Source: Nitzschia sp. pyKryTriq1
Taxonomy: Eukaryota; Bacillariophyta; Bacillariophyceae; Bacillariales; Bacillariaceae
DNA: 64,000 bases
Assembly (NCBI GenBank): GCA_956465555.1
Contig: OY101117.1
Location: 62,001-126,000, forward strand
Reading direction: 5' to 3'
Under the pieces are notes generated by a model that saw only the letters and a program-made list of their open reading frames with translations, did no database searches and was not told the origin of the DNA. Below are positions 51,622 through 63,145 of the stretch, one piece after another. A program made the position numbers and the translations under genes. Position 1 is the stretch's first letter. Every line of letters starts with the position of its first letter.

Positions 51622-53181
51622 ATGATGTTGTCCTCGTTTCCTTCTTCTTCCATCTCGCTCTTCTGCGTCTCCTCGATCATGATGATGATGATGATCCCGT
51701 TGGCTCATGGCCTGGGATCGGATTATCTGGATCCACTCGTTGCTCCAATGACCGTGTACGAGGATACCATTAACAAGAATCCTCAAAACATGGATTTTGA
51801 CACGGATCAAAACATGTTTGTCGCTCATTCGGGCTGGTATCAAGATCATTTGATCCATTACTACAAGTTCCGTATGTTTACTCCCGACACGTATCCCGGA
51901 GTCTTGGCTCCAGGTGTGACGAGCGCTGCCGTACCGCGCCAAAATGTGTACTTTGTCACTGAAACGGGCGACTTTTCCGGAGTTGTCGGCAAGCCCATTA
52001 TCGAGTATCATATTACTCCCGATGGCGTCATGTATTCCGACTTTATGGTCGTGAACTTTGTGACCGCCCCGACGGGGTATGTCGCCGACACGTTCAAGAG
52101 CGTCGGAGATATTATGGAAGATTCGTCCATTATGGTCGAAACCACCAACATTGTCTTGAACATGCCCGTCGTTCCAACTGGATCGACTCTTCAAGACCCC
52201 ATGAACAAGACTGGCGGAATGATCGCGCCCATTGACCCAGTCCCTGTCTTTTACAAGGGTGTCGAAGTCTGGACGTATGTCTTTGAAGTCACGGATCAGT
52301 CGGCTGCCGACTATCTTGGACCCATGACTCGTACCACCAGTACTTCGACAGATATTTCTCCCGAGCGTGCTGCGGTGGTCGACTCCTTGTCCATGATGAT
52401 GACGACTGGCTTTGAAATCACAGTCTTGCCAAACTTTGCCACTGCCGATTTTGTGGCTGCCATTCCGATTTGGCATGTGAATCAATTCAGCCGTGGTGTT
52501 ACCATTGAAAACGCCAATGGAGGTGGCCCGAATCCCATGGGGATGCGCAATGTGATTGATATGGATCGTCCCGATCCGGGATATTCTCCCTTGTGGCAAA
52601 TCTATTGGGCGACCGAAATGCCCATTGACTATACTGCCGATGAACTCTCGAATGCCATGGGCGCCAGCATGGAAGAGAATGGCTTTATGTTTGTCGAAGA
52701 CGCCCCGATGTATGTCAACTGTCCCAATATTGGTCTCGTGGGTACCACGATGAATCCCATGAAGAAGGAGAAATTCCAGACCATGATTGATGCTTCCAAG
52801 ATCGGTATTACCGATGGCATGATGTCGTCCTTTGCCGTGATTGGATCGCATGCTAGTTTGATCATGCAAGGAGGAGTTCCCATTAAGTTCATGTCCGATG
52901 ATGGAACCGTAGTGGGTACCACCGAGACGAACATGATGGGTGGATATGAAGCCGAACTCATGGCCTCTGCCATTCCTGCCGATGCCAAGGAAATCAACGT
53001 CCTCGTTGCCAAGGAAGGGGAAGAAGTCATGACTATCCGCACCATCAAAGTTGGTATGGTGATGGACAGCATGGGCAGCACTAATGACGACTCCTCTTCG
53101 GCTGCCGGCGGACTTATTGCATCGATTCCCGCCAAGATGCTCGGAGCCGCCTTGTTCTTGTTCTTTGGACTCTACTACTAG
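51622..53181 (+). CDS. Secreted, probably GPI-anchored surface protein, function unknown
   Basis: 519 residues, one exon. Residues 1-30 form a signal peptide with a Met run ending near A-H-G. The mature part is beta-rich, low in Cys (a single one near residue 374), and rich in Met, Asp and Thr. Blocks include H-S-G-W-Y-Q-D-H-L-I-H-Y-Y-K-F-R-M-F, V-Y-F-V-T-E-T-G-D-F and D-R-P-D-P-G-Y-S-P-L-W-Q-I-Y-W. The C-terminus has a small-residue patch (D-D-S-S-S-A-A-G-G) and a hydrophobic tail ending L-F-L-F-F-G-L-Y-Y with no charged residue after it, as in GPI-anchor signals. I do not recognise the domain. Two start ATGs are close together; the first (51622) is used. Confidence 0.7.
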   Translation: MMLSSFPSSSISLFCVSSIMMMMMIPLAHGLGSDYLDPLVAPMTVYEDTINKNPQNMDFDTDQNMFVAHSGWYQDHLIHYYKFRMFTPDTYPGVLAPGVTSAAVPRQNVYFVTETGDFSGVVGKPIIEYHITPDGVMYSDFMVVNFVTAPTGYVADTFKSVGDIMEDSSIMVETTNIVLNMPVVPTGSTLQDPMNKTGGMIAPIDPVPVFYKGVEVWTYVFEVTDQSAADYLGPMTRTTSTSTDISPERAAVVDSLSMMMTTGFEITVLPNFATADFVAAIPIWHVNQFSRGVTIENANGGGPNPMGMRNVIDMDRPDPGYSPLWQIYWATEMPIDYTADELSNAMGASMEENGFMFVEDAPMYVNCPNIGLVGTTMNPMKKEKFQTMIDASKIGITDGMMSSFAVIGSHASLIMQGGVPIKFMSDDGTVVGTTETNMMGGYEAELMASAIPADAKEINVLVAKEGEEVMTIRTIKVGMVMDSMGSTNDDSSSAAGGLIASIPAKMLGAALFLFFGLYY

Positions 53182-54521
53182 GAGTATAGTAGAATGCTGA
53201 ATACGGGTAGGAGGCAGCAGAGGAGAGGAGTCGAGTCGCTCCGATGCTGATATATTACCACACCACTCATGGATTCATTCGTTCATTCATTGATTCATTC
53301 GTTCTTAGTACTTCGGTGCCCATCACGCATATGCGCAAGGTTCGATGCGTTCTTCCGTTTCGTTTCGTTTCTATAAACTAAACGATTATTACTGTACGAC
53401 TCTAATATCATACGAATATTATAGTGAGTGAGAGAGAGTTTTTTGTCGCGGGTCTCCCATCTTTTCGCACTATTCCGTATTACTCACCCGTACAGTATAC
53501 ATATATTATATACAGTATAATACCAGTACTTCCTCAGTCATTCTTCTATATATGCTGGTATAGGAGATAGACATGGAAAGGGGAAGCAAGCAAGCAAGCA
53601 AGCAAGCAGATAAGATGATAATGATGAAGCTTCAGAGTACATCAGCACTATCCATATTAACGCGTCGATCGCGTCAATCCATCACGCATTTTGTTGTGCA
53701 TTTGCGATGATGCGAGATGCGAGATGTGAGCGCCGAGCGCTGCTGAGCGCCATGGTCAAAAATTGCGAACTGCCATTCCATATTACGACCCGTACGTGTA
53801 GTCTTCCAGATCTTCTCTCTACCGTAGATCCACGTGGATGCATACTGGTACAAGTACTGTACCTGGTACCGGTACGTAGGAGGCCAGGACACGAAAAACG
53901 TGCGCCTGCGAGAGGGAAAGGCAGGATGGATCTACAGTATGTACTCGCTCGTACATACTGTGTGTACTGTAGGTACGAAGCGCATCATGACGTCACCCAC
54001 ATTCCCCTTTCTTTTTCAGCGCGCCGGAACAGCCAATGCCAGTACTGTACTGTCGTACTAACAACTGTGCGGTATGATGCTGTACTAAAGCAAGATGTGC
54101 AGGCAGGCAGGCGGGGAATGAATGTCTCTATTTCGCCGCTTTTCGCCAAAGTCAAGAAGACAACGAAGTCAGTCGTCGTCGTCGTCCCACGCGCACCGCC
54201 GGCCACTCCTTTCTTTGTATCTTATTGCGTGTTTTTCTTGTGCAAAACACAAAACACAAAACACAAAAGTATTTTGTAGGTTATGCTATGTTGCTGGTAT
54301 ATTAATAGACTAATACAACAAACTCAAACAAGTGCAAGAGTACCAGTACAAGTACCATCAATCTGATAAACTGAACTGAAGCAATAATTGAAGTAACGTT
54401 ACGAAAGAGAGCAGCAACAACGCAGTCAACAGTCAAAAGTCAAGCGGAGGAGTGTATGCTTGCAAGTTTTCTGGATTGGAAAGAAAGAAAGGAACGCGAA
54501 CAGTCAGTAATATTATTTATT
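53182..54521. other. Intergenic region
   Basis: Short tandem tracts only: (AGCA) at about 53585-53608, ACAAAAC repeats at 54245-54268, GTAC-palindrome clusters near 53840-53875. An upstream ATG at 54456 is in frame with the DUF6824 gene but is probably leader. Confidence 0.5.
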
Positions 54522-55313
54522 ATGGCCAAGTCCACCAATCACAAGTCCAGTAAGAAGTCCAAGTCCTCCACGTCCAGCACTGTCAAGACGACAAAGGCCA
54601 TTAGCAGCAAGAAGCAGGGAGCTTCGTCCGCTTCCTCGGCCTCCTCCTCGGCATTGCCGCCACCACCACCACCACTACCACCACCACCGAAAGTTGTCAA
54701 AGGCAGCAGCAGCAGGAGCAGTGGCAGAAGCAGCGGCGCCTCTCCAACAGCACCAACAGCAGCAGCACCAAATCGGAATCAGAACGCAGCTGCTGGCATC
54801 ACATCCTCTGCGGCTAATGCTAATAATATCTTGGCCTTGGCTCAGCATCAGCAACAGCAGCGAGCTGGCGCCATCATGGCCAATGCGAATATCAACCTGA
54901 ACATGAACATGAACATGAACATGAACATGAATCATCATAGTCATCATCATCCAAATCATCCACATCCCTTCTTGCTCATGGCGGCGGCGTCAGCGGCAAC
55001 ATTCTATCCCCAACAACATCCGTTGTACGCCTCCGCCGCCGCCTCCGCCGCCGCCAGCACGGGTGTTGCTGTTGGTCCGCCACCGCCACCACCACGACAA
55101 CCAGGAGCCATGGCAGCAGCAACAGCATCAGTGACGGGAGCACCAACATCAGCATCGACATCAACACCAACAACAACACAACCGCTAGGTTTTCCAAGAA
55201 CCGGTACAGGGACAGTACCAGGGACAGTACCAGGGACAGTATCAGGAACATCCACAACGGTCAACACCAATATGGCGTTACTCATGAATTATCATCATCA
55301 TCAACATCTGCAA

Positions 55314-55348
<35 letters not shown>

Positions 55349-56753
55349 AAGACTCTTATGGAACACGAGCAATGCTACAGCGCAACAACAACAACAACAA
55401 CAACAACAACATGCTCAACAACAACAACAACAACAACAACAACAAGAACATTTGCAGCACGTCTTGCATTCCCCCTATTTTCAAGCAGCCGCGGGAGCAA
55501 AAGCTTCTACTTCTACTACTACTTCTACGGCAGCAACGGGATCAGCAGCAGCATTATCATCATTATCTTCATCATCATTTCTTCCCATTCCGGTAGGAAT
55601 CGCCAAACATCCCTTGCATCCCATGGATGTCTTGGTCCAAAAGGGAAGAGGTCCACATGAAAATCGTCCTGGAAATCGATTGTATCGTAAACTCATTGAA
55701 CATTATCGTCCCTTTTATCACAAGACGACAACGACAACCACAACGACAACGACAACGACCAGCAAAATTGGTAGTGGCAATACTACTACTACTCCTACTA
55801 CTACGATTGGACGATCCGATATGATTACAGCGATTGAAATTGCCATTAAGCAACAAGGAGGATGGTTTGTCGAACCAAATAATAACAACAACAAAGAGCC
55901 AGAAGGAACTGGAACTGGAACTGGAACTGGAATAGGAGGAGGTACGTATCTCAGTGAAGACAAGGTTCGAAAAAAGTTGAGCGATGATTTGATGCGAGCA
56001 GCACGACGACCCCGAGAACGACGAACCATTGAAATGGATCGGAAACGGGCTCTACGACGGCAAGAACAACAAAGCAGAACCACAAGCACCACAACCACAA
56101 CCACAAGCACAACAACGAGACGACGACGACGTAATATACAAGGAATCAATATGAATGATATGAATGATGATGTGAATATGAATATGAATATGAATAGGAT
56201 CTACACCCGATACAACAACAACAACAACAACAACAACTTCAATATTCATCATGACAACAACCACAACCACCACAACAACAACCACAGCAACACAAATCAA
56301 GAACAGCAACAGCAACAACGGGAAGGACCACTTCCATCCAAGGGGGATAGGGGTGCCGACGTCAGCACGAGCAGTGCTGGTGGTGCTGGTGGTGGTGGTG
56401 GTGGACTTCAAGAATTGGCCATTGTGGCCATGAACGCGGCGTCAACTACAACTACTGCTTTCACTACTTCTACTACTATTAGTAGTACTTCTACGGCGAC
56501 GAAAAAGAGGAAAGAGCAACAACCCGACGACGACTCCTCTTTGTGCAAGAAGAAGAAGAAAAATAAGAAGAAAGCCAAGAAGAATGACAAGGACACCACC
56601 ATCACCACCACCACCAATCACGGGGACGACAACAACAACAACAACAACAACAAGAATAGTACTACTACTAGTAGTCCTTGCGAGGAGGACGATCCCAAGG
56701 AAAATCGAGCACACGCCTCGATCGTACCGGTGGTACAAACCAATTCAAAATAA
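54522..56753 (+). CDS. DUF6824-domain protein with extreme low-complexity tracts
   Basis: 743 residues from the ATG at 54522 (M-A-K-S-T-N); an in-frame ATG at 54456 would add 22 residues. The recognisable part begins near 364: H-P-M-D-V-L-V-Q-K-G-R-G-P-H-E-N-R-P-G-N-R-L-Y-R-K-L-I-E-H-Y-R-P-F-Y, the D-V-L-x-G-R-G...H-P-G-N core of DUF6824, a family expanded in diatoms. It continues through I-K-Q-Q-G-G-W-F-V-E and ends with K-V-R-K-K-L-S-D-D-L (about 480-490), then a basic helix. The core is split by poly-Thr and Gly-Thr inserts. The flanks are poly-Q, Asn, Ala and Met-Asn repeats, and the C-terminus has a Lys-rich nuclear-type signal. A nuclear regulatory role is guessed from composition and not shown. 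Confidence 0.75.
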
Positions 56754-57327
56754 GAGAATAAAAGTAGTAACAATAATAATAATAAGAATAATAATACTTA
56801 TAATAGAAATCCACACATACAGTAGTATGATACACCGACAGGGGCACTTTAATTCGAGGACGACGGACTCCTCCATCCAGTCTAGTCTACTAGTAGTAGA
56901 TGTTACGAATCGTCTTTAGAATCATGGGAAACAACAATAAAGTGAGCAAGGAGCAAGCACGGCGGCGAAAAAAGTAGTGGTGCTGTTGGTCGTAAGAATA
57001 CTACGGCTTTGCTGGAAATCGACAATCGGTACTAGCAGTAGTACTAGCTAGACTTACTTACTTGTAATGATGCTGCGAAACATAAACTCTACCACTCTAG
57101 AGTGCTAGTAGAGAGAAGTCTCAAGTCCTCACCGACAACGATTCTACGAATAGTCCTACAATGAAGGAGCAGTCCTTTGAATAAACGAAAAGAACGTAGT
57201 AATGAATTGGATTGCTGTTAGAGAGTTGTTATCATATGTACCGGTACTACTGCAGAATAATGGTCGTGTGGGCTTTGTTTGCGAATAAGAAAGAAGAAAG
57301 AGAGACACAGCAGATCCTTGCTGCTGC
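56754..57327. other. Intergenic region
   Basis: Convergent spacer with an AAT-rich stretch at 56768-56800 and TACTAG-type palindromes. No gene seen. Confidence 0.5.
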
Positions 57328-57819
57328 TTAGGACGCGGCGATCTCAATGGAGAGGCCGTTTGGAAGATCATTTAGCATCTTGTCCAACTCAACTTCTGTA
57401 TTAGTCACATCACAATCGACTATTTCAAGAATCTTGAGTCCAGGATTGTTGCTCAAGGCGTCCCGGAACTTGTCAAAGTCGGACGGCACGCCTTGCAAGG
57501 TGCATCCTTCCAGACGCAGTTCGTTCAGCTTCTTGGCATCGTTGATCAGGTTGACGACACAGACACCAATCATCAAGAGACTTCCTTTCAAAACCACGCG
57601 TTCCACATTGGGTAGTCGTCCCACGCTGGAAACAACGATGGCACGATCCTTGGCGAACAGGCAGCCCACAAACCCTGCGTCAAAAATGACCGTGTCAATA
57701 CTTGTATTGGCGTCCATGGCATCGGCAAAATCTTGGGGATTGCCAAAGTAGTCTTCGGGGTCGTTGGTGAGATGCAACTCTTCAATAGAATTGTTCTTGA
57801 TGTCATCGATGATACCCAT
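57328..57819 (-). CDS. Small LRR-like protein, tandem copy 1
   Basis: 163 residues, one exon, starting M-G-I-I-D-D-I. It has no signal peptide. It shows leucine-rich-repeat-like strands: I-E-E-L-H-L-T-N, I-D-T-V-I-F-D, V-E-R-V-V-L-K-G, L-N-E-L-R-L-E-G-C-T-L and L-K-I-L-E-I-V-D-C, spaced about 25-35 residues apart as in ribonuclease-inhibitor-type LRRs. The fold would be a short arc for protein binding; no catalytic motif is seen. Copy 2 at 59672-60163 is very similar (about nine residues in ten), so the duplication is recent. Confidence 0.7.
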   Translation of the reverse strand: MGIIDDIKNNSIEELHLTNDPEDYFGNPQDFADAMDANTSIDTVIFDAGFVGCLFAKDRAIVVSSVGRLPNVERVVLKGSLLMIGVCVVNLINDAKKLNELRLEGCTLQGVPSDFDKFRDALSNNPGLKILEIVDCDVTNTEVELDKMLNDLPNGLSIEIAAS

Positions 57820-59671
57820 GATTATAGTAGTTGCTGTATGGTGTGAAGAAAGAAGAGGAAGATTGAATCGATCGAAACGACGACGACGAAAAGTGTCTAA
57901 AATGAAAATTATGAGACTGTTTTGTCGTCCAAAGTTGGATGTTTCGTCAAGAGGAAAGTGTGAAGAAGCAAGATTCGTCGCGTCAGGCCCAAGGAGTCTT
58001 GGTTGTTGAAGAAGGAGTCTTCGCTGGACATGCTATGCATAGGATGAGGAACATCAAATAATACCGGTATTGTTATGTTCTGGTACTAGTACTAGTGGAC
58101 ATAGTTTCCTTTCCATGATCTGTGTGATTCGCGTTCTGCTTCTTGCGTGATGTTTTCAAATAAAAGTACCTGGTAGTATTTCCTAAGATTGTTTCTCTAG
58201 CTTGCTGGGAACGAATTCTGAGACATTCTAGGCATTGTAGACATTTCAGGGCACTAGTTATTTTGTCATTTTGGTCGTAACGAACCTTTCTTCTCTTCTG
58301 TGACATTTTGAACGATTAAGTACAAAATGTCAAGATGGACGCTTCGGCGGAAAGTTCAACCTGACTCTTTGATCAACATTAAATCCGAAATGTCATTCTC
58401 TGTAATTCGTTCAAACTTACCTTCAACAAAGAGCATATGACAAAATGTCTATGAAGTATGACCATCACAAATGATATTTCAGAACCAGTCTGCTGTATGT
58501 CTACTACTAGTACGCACAAACTCGTCAGAATGTCATGTTCTGAAAGCAGAAAGACTACCACGAGGCTCGTTCTTTCATAGCAGCGGCTCGCATTGGATAA
58601 TAGATTTTTATAACAAATACTATCAACAAGAGACCGAAGAAGAGAAGAAACGTTCCTTACGATCAAAATGTCCAAATAACTACTCGTACTAATTTCGGTA
58701 GAATGTACTCGTACTATAGAATGTCTCGCAATTCTGCTTCTAGTAGTACTGTAGTAAAAAAGCGATGGGCCGTCCGAAAGAATCATCTTGCGAATCTCTA
58801 TCCGAAAACATAGAATGCGAATTGCAGACATCTTGGAAACTATCTAGAGGCAGGAGGTCATATTTGATGTTGCATAGCATGTCCAGCGATTCCTTCTTCA
58901 ACCATGTCTTGGGCCTGACGCGACGGATCTTTCTTCTTCTTCACACAATCTCGTCCTCGTATCGAACTTTGGACAACAATAATATGATCTCATAATTTTC
59001 ATTTCTGCCCATTTTTGTCTTCGTCCTCGTCTCCTCTATCGAGGTGTCTTCCTCTTCTTTGGCAGCGTTGACTACTAGCTACTAGCAGCAATACTCCTGC
59101 TGCTGCTGCGACTACTACTAAGACTTCGCACCAGATGCAGCAGTTCGCTGACATCGACGACGAAAAAGAGACACGAGCAGCCGCATCGTCAGCTCCAAGA
59201 GCATCAAGAAGAAGAAGAAGAAGAAGATGAACGATGGCAGCAACAGTGGAAATAATACTGGTCGGGATGATCCCAAGGAAGAAAATCACACAGCAAGAAT
59301 GACAACAACAACAACAACAACAACTCCGCACTCTGGAAAAGAATAGGAAAGAACAACCAACAGGCCACGACCATCGGTCGTAGCATATAATGCCGGGTGT
59401 GTGGTTTCGACAATCAATGACGTCATCCAGTCTACATTGCCAAGCCAGAATACTATATTCAAGAAAGGGAGTGAAGAAGAAGCCCTGGATAAGAATGATG
59501 ATGGTTACTATTATCTCAGACAAGAAGAAGAATGATATTGGGGAAGAATCATCATCATCATGATCATCATGATATACTGTATAGCTCGGTCGAGTAAGTA
59601 TCTGCGTTTTGTTTGCGGGGAAAAGGACGACGAAAGGAATAAAAGAAGACACGGCAGAATGCTGCTTGCCT
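57820..59671. other. Spacer between LRR-like genes, with an inverted copy of their upstream region
   Basis: 57845-58045 is the upstream region of copy 1. 58861-59045 is a diverged copy of the same sequence in the opposite orientation, facing plus-strand DNA with no LRR reading frame. 58235-58730 contains many AAATGTC/GACATTT heptamers on both strands. Confidence 0.6.
58861..59045 (+). repeat. Inverted third copy of the LRR-gene upstream region
   Basis: It shares GCATAGCATGTCCAGCGA, TTGGGCCTGACGCGACG, AACTTTGGAC and CATAATTTTCATTT with the reverse complement of 57870-58040. The related region upstream of copy 2 lies at about 60190-60400. Confidence 0.75.
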
Positions 59672-60163
59672 TTAGGACGCGGCGATCTCAATGGAGAGGC
59701 CGTTTGGAAGATCATTCAGCACCTTGTCCAATTCCACTTCCGTATTGGTCGCTTCACAATCGACTATTTCAAGAACCTTGATACCAGGGTTTTGGCTCAA
59801 GGCATCCCGGAGCAAGTCAAAGTCGGACGGTACGCCTTGCAAGGTGCATCCTTCCAGACGCAGTTCGTTCAGCTTCTTGGCGTCGTTGATCAGGTTGACG
59901 ACACAGACACCAATCATCAAGAGACTCCCTTTCAAAACCACGCGTTGCACATTGGGTAGTCGTCCCACGCTGGAAACAACAATGGCACGATCCTTGGCGA
60001 ACAGGCAGCCCACAAAGCCCTCGTCGAAAATGACCGTTTCGATACTTGTATTGGCGTCCATAGCATCGGCGAAATCTTGGGCTTTGCCGAAATAGTCGTC
60101 GGGGTCGTTGGTGAGGTGCAACTCTGTAATAGAATTGCTCTTGATGTCATCGATGATACCCAT
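59672..60163 (-). CDS. Small LRR-like protein, tandem copy 2
   Basis: 163 residues; the start is the ATG at 60163 (M-G-I-I-D-D-I), not the longer open frame that reaches 60379, because the aligned paralogue starts there and the extra part is promoter homology. It is the same LRR-like protein as copy 1 with conservative changes (for example N-S-I-T-E-L, Y-F-G-K-A-Q, D-E-G-F). The central block from V-G-C-L-F-A-K-D-R to L-E-G-C-T-L-Q-G-V-P-S-D-F-D is nearly unchanged. Function unknown. Confidence 0.7.
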   Translation of the reverse strand: MGIIDDIKSNSITELHLTNDPDDYFGKAQDFADAMDANTSIETVIFDEGFVGCLFAKDRAIVVSSVGRLPNVQRVVLKGSLLMIGVCVVNLINDAKKLNELRLEGCTLQGVPSDFDLLRDALSQNPGIKVLEIVDCEATNTEVELDKVLNDLPNGLSIEIAAS

Positions 60164-61517
60164 GATTATAGTTGTTTTGTGTGTATTTGTTCGTGGAAAA
60201 AGAGGAGGAAGATTGACTGATCGATCGAGGAGACGACGACGACGACGACGAAAAGGAAAAATATGAGATCGTTTATCGTCGAAAGTTCGATGTCTGAAGA
60301 GGAATTTGGTGTCAAGCAAAATGAAAGAATGACCCGTCAGGCCCAAGGCTCGGTTGCAGAAGGAATAATCCCCGGGCATGCTTGGTATCTGGTTGAAGAA
60401 CAGCTATTAGATGATGATCTCTGTGATTCGCGTTCTGCTTCTTGAATATTTTCAAATAGTGATTCTCAGTTTTCGAGACATTCTATACAAAATGGACATT
60501 TCAGGGCAATAACTATAGATAGACATTATGGTCATAGCGCACGTTACTCCTCTTCTTCGATTTCTTCTCGCTATCTTTTTCGTCGATCGTTCTCAATTTT
60601 AATTAACATCTCCCCTCCTCCTAAAATGTCTTTTACCAAGTATTCATTTGTTCTATTGCGAAGCATAAACATAAAATGTCAAGAAGGACCAAACAATGTG
60701 ACAGGTTGTCGAGCTATCGAGCGAAGCAGCAGGCATTGTTGCCGACCGATGTCTACTCGCCGTCCTATGTACGTACGTACCGGTACGTATCGCTGTCCCG
60801 CGAAGCATGAATGAAAGAGGCCCACCGCGCTTTTTTGCAGCGATCCATCGCCACAACTTGATTTTGTTCTCGCTCCTCCGTCCATGCATTGTCTCCATGT
60901 TGGCAGTTGGTGGCGGCAGCTACCGGATTGGAGAACTCATGCACAGCAGGCGGCAGCGGCGTGAGATTGCTACAGCACATACCGTACCAGGCACCGTATC
61001 ATAGCCTCATCCGTTCGATGAATGAAGGGAACTTGTGAACTTCAAGTTGGCTCTTCAAGCATCTACGTACCACTGTACGAGTACAGTGCTGTAAAGCACG
61101 GACGGACTGAAGGATGTCCCTGGCGGCTGTGCCGCGTCACTGGAATCATCTCTCTCTATCTTTGAAACGCACGATGATAAAATAATGCTGCTTTCTGCCT
61201 TTTGAATGCTTAGATAAGCCCTCAAATCGGTTTTGTTAAATAAATTCACGATCAATCATTGATACCACCGTGCGTGTGCGTGCGTGCGTGGGGAAGCCAG
61301 CTCAGTTCTGTTCTGCGTGATGATCCATGCTGTGCTGGTACTAACTGTACTACAGGTACTGTACCTGTACCAGGACACGAGTACTGTAGAGAGTTGAAGC
61401 AAGGTTGAAGAGTTGAAGATGAACGAAGAAGAAGAATATACTTCTGCATACAAGTGGCGATATACCTTTCCTGTTGCTATCTTACAAATATTGATACCGG
61501 TACAAACAAACTCCACC
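60164..61517. other. Intergenic region
   Basis: The upstream copy of the LRR-gene region (60190-60400) is followed by further AAATGTC/GACATT motifs (60476-60680) and GTAC palindromes at 60770-60790. An ATG at 61419 is in frame with the next gene and may belong to it. No other gene. Confidence 0.5.
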
Positions 61518-62150
61518 ATGCCAAACGCAATCCAGTCTCCTCCGACCAAACCTATTCTCAAGAAGGCGCACAGCGACAGTGGTACCACACTATTTGGTAT
61601 GGACGACGAGTCTTCCTCCACGAGGACGCCTGCTGCTGATGCTGCTGCTTCTTCTTCTTCCGAATACAAAAAAGTTTGGTTCGACACCGTCGCCATCAAT
61701 TACCACAAGATTGTAGCGGGTGACAATCCTGCTGTTTCTCAAGGAGTGCCGATTACGATTGGTTGGAAGGCGCACGATCATGAGATTGTGGATCTCGAAT
61801 GTTTCGAAGCCACCAAGAAACCCAAGAAGAATAACAATAACAGCAACAAACGATTCTCTTCCGGTAACCACATGAAGGTTCCAGTCCAAGATCGAGCCGC
61901 GATTCTATTACGAAATGGATATTCCATTGATCAACTGGCCCAGATTACACAGGATATGGAAACGATCCAACGACAGCGTGCGGAATCCTCACAGGGTACC
62001 AAGTGGGAGAAACTCGCGGAAACGTCTGGCAAGCTCTTGGGCCGACTGAAACGATTGCCACTTGTGACATCATCATCATCACTATCATCATCAAAGAACG
62101 GCACCAGCAATACCATTGTCAAGACCATCAAGGTGAATCCAGCGGCATAG
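61518..62150 (+). CDS. GDHP-motif family protein, member 4 (diverged, GDNP)
   Basis: 210 residues from the ATG at 61518 in an ACCATGCC context; an in-frame ATG at 61419 would add 33 residues. Family blocks: K-K-V-W-F-D-T-V-A-I-N-Y-H-K-I-V-A-G-D-N-P-A-V-S-Q-G-V-P-I-T-I-G-W-K, then V-Q-D-R-A-A-I-L-L-R-N-G-Y-S-I-D-Q-L and a basic C-terminal helix (G-K-L-L-G-R-L-K-R-L-P). GDNP replaces GDHP and the Cys residues are absent. The short P-T-K-P-I-L-K-K segment near the start may be a docking motif, but this is speculative. Function unknown. Confidence 0.7.
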   Translation: MPNAIQSPPTKPILKKAHSDSGTTLFGMDDESSSTRTPAADAAASSSSEYKKVWFDTVAINYHKIVAGDNPAVSQGVPITIGWKAHDHEIVDLECFEATKKPKKNNNNSNKRFSSGNHMKVPVQDRAAILLRNGYSIDQLAQITQDMETIQRQRAESSQGTKWEKLAETSGKLLGRLKRLPLVTSSSSLSSSKNGTSNTIVKTIKVNPAA

Positions 62151-63145
62151 TAGAATACTCGTTCTTCTTTCTACTAATAGCTAGTAGAGAGAGAGCGCGC
62201 AGAAGACTATAGTATAACCAGCAGCAGAAGTACTATCAGCACAGTGATACAGTACACGTACTAGTACTGTTGCTCCCTTTCCCTTTATATATAAATATAT
62301 AATACAACACTAAATTTTGAATAGAAACTACCATACAACACTAAATTTTGAATAGAAACTACCCTATCCGACAAGTGCACTCGTAGTACCTGTAATAGTT
62401 CTTGTTTGCACTCCAGCAACAGAAGAATCATGAATCATCATCTATCGTATGAGTGACTTCGGCTTCGCTCTCTACTACGCTAGTAGTAGTAGCTAGTAGA
62501 AGACATCATAGCGTATCAGCAGCCTCTAGTATGAATAACTAGAAGTTCCCCACCTACTGGAGTACTAGCTTTAGTCTATCGTACTGCGTGTCGTTTGTTG
62601 TACTCGAGAATCTCGTCGTATAGTGGTGTCTTCGGCGGCTTTGCTCTCTACGTAGTGTATCAACATCATCTACTAGTAGTACCGGTATATACTTTACTAC
62701 TCTAGCTCGTCTCTACTCTACTAGAGTCTATGCTTTCACGACGATTCTAGCGAGACCACTCGCCTCACGACTGTCAAGGTAATTGTTAATTTAGACAGTG
62801 CACTTTTACGCTGCTTTACCTTAGCTTACTCTACTACTAGTAGATAGTAGAGCTAGTAGAGTAAATACTACTAGTCGAGCTGAATCTCTCGGTAGTCTAC
62901 TAGTAAAGTATACTGCTGCCACTGTGGTACTATTAGTAGAAGCTTCTACACGATAGAGTAGCTTTCTTGTCCTGTACCACGATGAACCAGCAACGGAGGA
63001 TGCAGTGTTATTGGTGTACCTTTATGTAGTAGTATGGTCGGGATACATATTATAGTAATATATCAAAATGAGCCCACCCGACGAACGCCGTACCAAGCCA
63101 GGGCTCTCGGTTACAAACTACTCCTACCTGTACTGCCATCATACT
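62151..63145. other. Intergenic region with a 31-bp tandem duplication and dispersed repeat copy 3
   Basis: At about 62303-62364 the unit TACAACACTAAATTTTGAAT... (31 bp) occurs twice in a row. A minus-strand copy of dispersed block Y with its flank is at about 62766-62819. TAG/CTA palindromes are dense. No gene seen. Confidence 0.6.

Noticed and set aside
51607-52869. 420-codon antisense frame opposite the surface-protein gene
   Set aside because: It is long only because the sense gene avoids certain codons. The product is a His/Gly/Arg mixture with no motif, while the sense strand has signal peptide and GPI tail.
57347-60095. 134-codon plus-strand frames opposite both LRR-like genes
   Set aside because: Conserved only because the sense genes are near-identical copies; the sense frames have LRR periodicity.
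60164-60379. N-terminal extension of LRR-like copy 2
   Set aside because: The aligned paralogue starts at M-G-I-I-D-D and the extension matches promoter DNA shared with copy 1.
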